Position numbers and translations under genes: made by a program. DNA of 64,000 nucleotides from Magnetococcales bacterium WMHbin3 (GTDB lineage: Bacteria; Pseudomonadota; Magnetococcia; Magnetococcales; Magnetaquicoccaceae), in the NCBI GenBank assembly GCA_002753185.1, contig PDZX01000006.1, forward strand, positions 1 through 64,000, given 5' to 3'. Under the pieces are notes generated by a model. The model did not search any database. It was given only the letters and a program-made list of their open reading frames with translations, and had not been told where the DNA came from. Within the stretch, counting starts at the first letter, position 1. Each line of letters opens with the position of its first letter. Below, one piece after another: positions 60,843 through 64,000 of the stretch.

Positions 60843-61669
60843 CACCATTCCCGCTTGCGAAACACGATCATCGCCCCCATCAGAGGGACACATACCCAAA
60901 CCAACAGAACCACCAAAAGAAAACGCGGCGAGAAATCCACCTGCCCGCTCAATCCCGCCATGCCGGAAAAGGCGCGCACGTTGTCGAACGCGGTCAGGTT
61001 GTACAGACGGAACACATCGGCGGGATCCGCCAGCAATAACCAGGGAAAAATCTTTTCGTGAATCTGCCCCCGCGAGGCCACCAACACCCCCAGCAGGCCC
61101 ATGTCGTACAAGACCACAAACCACAGCCATACCCCGATGGCCACCCCCGCCGCCGCGCCGCGTTCCCGGGCCAGGGCGCTCACCAGGTAGGCCAGGGCGA
61201 TGAAGACCGCTCCCAGCAACACGGAACTCCCCAGCAGCGATCCGAACGCCTGCCAGCTTTTCGGGTCGGCGCCCCCGCTGCCAAGCCCCACCGCCAGCCC
61301 GGCGGAACCGTAGCCCACGATGGTGGCCAGCGACAACACCCCGACATGGCCGATGAATTTTCCCAACAACACCTGCCCCTTGCTCACCGGATAGGCGAGC
61401 AGCAACAACAACGTTCCCCGCTCCGCCTCCCCCACCAGGGCGTCGTAGGCCAGCATCAATGCAATGAGCGGCACCAGAAAGATGGTCAGGCTGGAGAGGC
61501 TCACCACGGTCACCGCCAGGGGTTTGGCCCCCAGGGTCCCGGTGGGGGCGCTGCCCAGAAAGGCGAGCGCGAACCCCAACCCCGCCAGGAGCAGCGTGGC
61601 GCTCACCACCCATCGGTTGCGCGTGGCGTCACGCATCTCCTTGCCAGCGATCACCCATACCGGACTCAT
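60842..61669 (-). CDS. nosY: NosY ABC transporter permease
   Basis: Membrane permease of the NosDFY complex. 275 residues with six predicted membrane segments and an ABC-2 type KEMRDATRNRWVV start; AFVSA-like YLVSALARERGAAAG. Start at 61669 behind AAGGGGAAG. 23 bases after nosF. Confidence 0.93.
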   Translation of the reverse strand: MSPVWVIAGKEMRDATRNRWVVSATLLLAGLGFALAFLGSAPTGTLGAKPLAVTVVSLSSLTIFLVPLIALMLAYDALVGEAERGTLLLLLAYPVSKGQVLLGKFIGHVGVLSLATIVGYGSAGLAVGLGSGGADPKSWQAFGSLLGSSVLLGAVFIALAYLVSALARERGAAAGVAIGVWLWFVVLYDMGLLGVLVASRGQIHEKIFPWLLLADPADVFRLYNLTAFDNVRAFSGMAGLSGQVDFSPRFLLVVLLVWVCVPLMGAMIVFRKREW

Positions 61670-61692
61670 CAATCTTCCCCTTCGACCAACGC

Positions 61693-62592
61693 TCAATGCC
61701 CAAAATGGAGATAAACATCATCCAGACTCGGCAGTTGGATCTCCACATCCCCCACGAGGTCCGCGCCGAGTTGGGTCACCCGGCGCAAAAGATGCATCTT
61801 TTCACCCACCGGGCACTCCAGTTCCAGCATGCCGGGTTCAAGCACGGCGACCCGCACCCCCTCCAGGAGTTGCGCCAGCCGCTCCCCATCCCGCGTCACC
61901 ACCCGCAGACGGGCCGGGAGCGCGGCACGGGCGCGCAGATCCTCCAGCGAACCGTAAGCCCGCAAACTCCCCTGACGCAGAATGATGGCCAGATCGGTAC
62001 GCGCCTCCAGTTCGGTCAAAAGGTGCGACGAAAGCAGAACCGTCACCCCCTCCCCGCGCAACTCCTGAATGATGCGGTAAAACTCCTGACGCAACATGGG
62101 ATCCAGACCGGTGGTCGGCTCATCGAGCAGCAGCAGGCGGGGACGGCCCAGCAACGCCTGCGCCAGCCCCAAACGCTGCCGCATCCCCTTGGAGTAGGTC
62201 TTCACCCGCCGTTCGGCGGCATGGGCCAGACCCACCCGTTCCAAAAGGCCGGCGCACCGTTCGTTCCCCTCCCCCTTCAGGCGGGCATAGAAGGCCAGCG
62301 TGTCCGTGCCGGTCAACATGTCGTGAAAAATGACGTTCTCCGGCAAAAAACCCAACTGCCGGCGAAAGGTCAATGCCGCTTGCGCCGGATCCTCCCCCAG
62401 CACCCGCACCGTGCCGGAGGTGGGCAGGGTCAAGCCCAGCAGCAGTTTCATCAAGGTGCTCTTGCCCGCGCCGTTGTGACCCAGCAAGGCCACGCACACC
62501 CCCGGCGGGATGGCGAAGGAGATCCCGTCCAGGGCGCGATGGCGGGGGAATTGTTTGACCAGTGTCTCGACGGCAATGACGGCGGTGCTCAT
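61693..62592 (-). CDS. nosF: NosF ABC transporter ATPase
   Basis: ATPase of NosDFY, needed for CuZ maturation. 299 residues: Walker A GHNGAGKST, signature YSKGMRQRLGLAQAL, Walker B LLLLDEP, switch His in LLSSHLL. ATG overlaps nosD stop (ATGA). Confidence 0.95.
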   Translation of the reverse strand: MSTAVIAVETLVKQFPRHRALDGISFAIPPGVCVALLGHNGAGKSTLMKLLLGLTLPTSGTVRVLGEDPAQAALTFRRQLGFLPENVIFHDMLTGTDTLAFYARLKGEGNERCAGLLERVGLAHAAERRVKTYSKGMRQRLGLAQALLGRPRLLLLDEPTTGLDPMLRQEFYRIIQELRGEGVTVLLSSHLLTELEARTDLAIILRQGSLRAYGSLEDLRARAALPARLRVVTRDGERLAQLLEGVRVAVLEPGMLELECPVGEKMHLLRRVTQLGADLVGDVEIQLPSLDDVYLHFGH

Positions 62593-63875
62593 TCCTTGTG
62601 CTCTGTCTGCTCCATCGGCAGCCCATCCGGCAGGGGCGGCGGGGTCATCAGGGGCCAACTGTCCACCACGCCCCCGGGGGCGAGTGCCGGAAAACGGCCC
62701 TGCGCCACACGCAGGGTCTCCATCACCGGGCTGGACAGCAACAACTTGGCAAGAGGATAACTCCACACCACCCGGTCCATCAATGTATTGGGACGATAGG
62801 CCACGTCCGCGATTCCGTCGCCGTCGAGATCGATGGCCGGATTGTCGCTCCAGAAGTTGCCCCGTTTCTCCTTGGACCACTCGTAATGGACCATCCCCGA
62901 ATATTTGACCTGGGTCTGATTGCCGATAAAGGCATTATCGTGAACTTGATTCTTCTCCGCCCCGCCGGTGAAATGGATGCCGATGTCGCATCCCTCGAAT
63001 CGATTGTGATGAATGGAAGTACGGGTGGAGGTATAAATGAAAGTACACTTGCCCTTGGTGCCGCGCACCAGGTTCCAGCCCAATTCGGAGTAGTGCGAGG
63101 AGTGAAACATCAGGCCGTGATCCCGATCCCCCAGGGAGACATTGCGCAACACCTTGAGGCGATTGGAGTACATCAGGGCAAATCCCACCTCGTTGCCCGA
63201 CGAGAGATTGCCGGTCACCTCGCTGTCGTTGGCATACATGTAATGCACGGCAAAGCGCAGGTCGAAGAATCGGTTGCCGCGAATGGTATTGCCGTGCGCG
63301 GTGTGGATGTAGAGGCCGTCGCGTCCGCCCCGAACAACATTCTCCTCGAAGAGGGAGCGGGTGGTGTCCCAGATGTTGATGCCATTGCCCCGCTGATTGA
63401 GAGGCAGGTCATTGCGGCTGACGATGTTGTTGCGGCGCACCACCACCTCCGGCGGTCCCTGCACGGCGATGCCGTAAAGATTGCCTTGGAGGCGATTTTC
63501 CGCGATGGTGGCCCTGGCAGCGGGTTTGTGCAGCAGGATGCCGCTGTCCAGTTCGGTCTCCTCGATCCCGGAACCGGTCAAGGTCAGACCGCGCACCACC
63601 ACATCGGGCGCGGTGATGGTCAGGGCGCTTCCCTTGCCGCCGGCATCCACCACGGCGTCGGGGTCGGCGACCAGGGTGAGGGTTTTGTCCACCACCGCCG
63701 GGCCATGACGACCGTTCGCCAGCCGCAGGGTATCGCCGATCCGGGCGGCGGCGATGGCCTGACGCAGGTTCTCCGTTCCGGGCGAAACCAGGGTCTCGGC
63801 CAGCCCCGACGCGGGTGCGAGAAAACCAACGGCCAGGATCGCCCTGGCCGTTGGAAAAGGCAAACGCAACAACAA
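62589..63875 (-). CDS. nosD: NosD periplasmic copper-processing protein
   Basis: Beta-helix (CASH-repeat) protein that works with NosFY and NosL to build the CuZ cluster. About 428 residues: signal peptide ending LAPASGLA, many right-handed helix turns (NRLQGNLYGIAV, NRFFDLRFAVHYMY, SLGDRDHGLMF) and NFWSDNPAIDLDGDGIAD. No clear ATG: I use a TTG at 63875, five bases after the nosZ stop, as it starts the signal peptide. An ATG at 63926 would overlap nosZ. Confidence 0.9.
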   Translation of the reverse strand: MLLRLPFPTARAILAVGFLAPASGLAETLVSPGTENLRQAIAAARIGDTLRLANGRHGPAVVDKTLTLVADPDAVVDAGGKGSALTITAPDVVVRGLTLTGSGIEETELDSGILLHKPAARATIAENRLQGNLYGIAVQGPPEVVVRRNNIVSRNDLPLNQRGNGINIWDTTRSLFEENVVRGGRDGLYIHTAHGNTIRGNRFFDLRFAVHYMYANDSEVTGNLSSGNEVGFALMYSNRLKVLRNVSLGDRDHGLMFHSSHYSELGWNLVRGTKGKCTFIYTSTRTSIHHNRFEGCDIGIHFTGGAEKNQVHDNAFIGNQTQVKYSGMVHYEWSKEKRGNFWSDNPAIDLDGDGIADVAYRPNTLMDRVVWSYPLAKLLLSSPVMETLRVAQGRFPALAPGGVVDSWPLMTPPPLPDGLPMEQTEHKE

Positions 63876-63879
63876 GGGG

Positions 63880-64000
63880 TTACGCTTCGACGAACATGCG
63901 ACCCTGCATCTCCATGTGCAGGGCATGGCAGAACCACTGGCAATAGTAGTACCAGACACCAGGACGATCCGCCTTGAAGGTGGCGGAGGCGCTCGCCTGG
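63880..64000 (-). CDS. nosZ: Nitrous-oxide reductase, C-terminal end (5' part off window)
   Basis: Only 39 codons are visible. They encode the end of the CuA domain: [15 protein letters not shown] holds the two bridging Cys, the His and Met ligands. Reduces N2O to N2 in the periplasm. Gene order nosZ-D-F-Y-L is the standard operon. Confidence 0.93.
   Translation of the reverse strand, partial: QASASATFKADRPGVWYYYCQWFCHALHMEMQGRMFVEA

Overview
This is a GC-rich, gene-dense chromosomal segment of a Gram-negative bacterium. It carries outer-membrane-type exported proteins, a periplasmic nos operon, mreBCD-mrdA-rodA, GlnD, and a class II DAHP synthase. The mix of proteobacterial housekeeping genes with a RicT/YaaT-type PSP1 protein and an SlmA-like TetR regulator suggests a deep-branching Pseudomonadota, possibly a Magnetococcales relative. 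That placement is an inference from gene content only. Three AT-rich patches (about 22.8-23.1 kb, 38.2-39.6 kb and 43.2-46.4 kb) stand out from the background and look like more recently acquired or rapidly evolving DNA.

Layout. 0-6.2 kb: a minus-strand chain of fatty-acid synthesis and replication genes (fabG-acpP-fabF-mltG-tmk-holB-ricT, tightly overlapping). 6.3-7.8 kb: tRNA-Val with its own promoter and terminator, a DUF4160/DUF2442 pair, a small coiled-coil membrane protein and a broken TIR/NB-ARC gene. 7.8-9.4 kb: a TPR glycosyltransferase. 9.4-12.7 kb: cobB, cbiB and cobD of cobalamin synthesis. 13.5-22.8 kb: a group-2-like [NiFe] hydrogenase with its maturation protease, followed without a break by a PAS hybrid histidine kinase, a CheY-like receiver, a GAF/HD-GYP protein and a Cache histidine kinase. 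This looks like a hydrogen-sensing, cyclic-di-GMP signalling cluster. 23.1-26.5 kb: an SlmA-like regulator and a lone formate dehydrogenase alpha subunit, convergent and overlapping. 26.5-27.9 kb: two tandem coiled-coil/nuclease-fold-like paralogues.

28.0-37.7 kb: a promoter, cobalamin riboswitch and intrinsic terminator ahead of a ten-gene corrin operon (cobM, cbiX, cbiC, cbiD, cobL, cobI, cbiG, cobJ, cobQ, cobO). Together with cobB/cbiB/cobD upstream it covers most of adenosylcobinamide synthesis. 37.7-43.2 kb: a coiled-coil membrane protein, an exported protein in AT-rich DNA, a dCache-PAS-PAS-GGDEF diguanylate cyclase and three small exported proteins. 43.4-46.4 kb: a 1000-residue AT-rich gene encoding a P-loop NTPase fused to what I read as a divergent EAL domain. 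46.4-48.9 kb: a TerD-FtsK fusion and three divergent small ORFs.

48.9-58.7 kb: class II DAHP synthase, glnD, the elongasome operon mreB-mreC-mreD-mrdA-rodA and tRNA-Lys. 58.7-60.4 kb: a non-coding repeat patch and an Rpn-family nuclease gene. 60.4-64.0 kb: nosL-nosY-nosF-nosD and the last codons of nosZ (nitrous oxide reduction), all on the minus strand and running off the right edge.

The most novel-looking items are the hydrogenase-linked signalling cluster, the NTPase-EAL fusion, the TerD-FtsK fusion with its small-ORF neighbours, and a CobB whose glutaminase nucleophile Cys is replaced by Glu.
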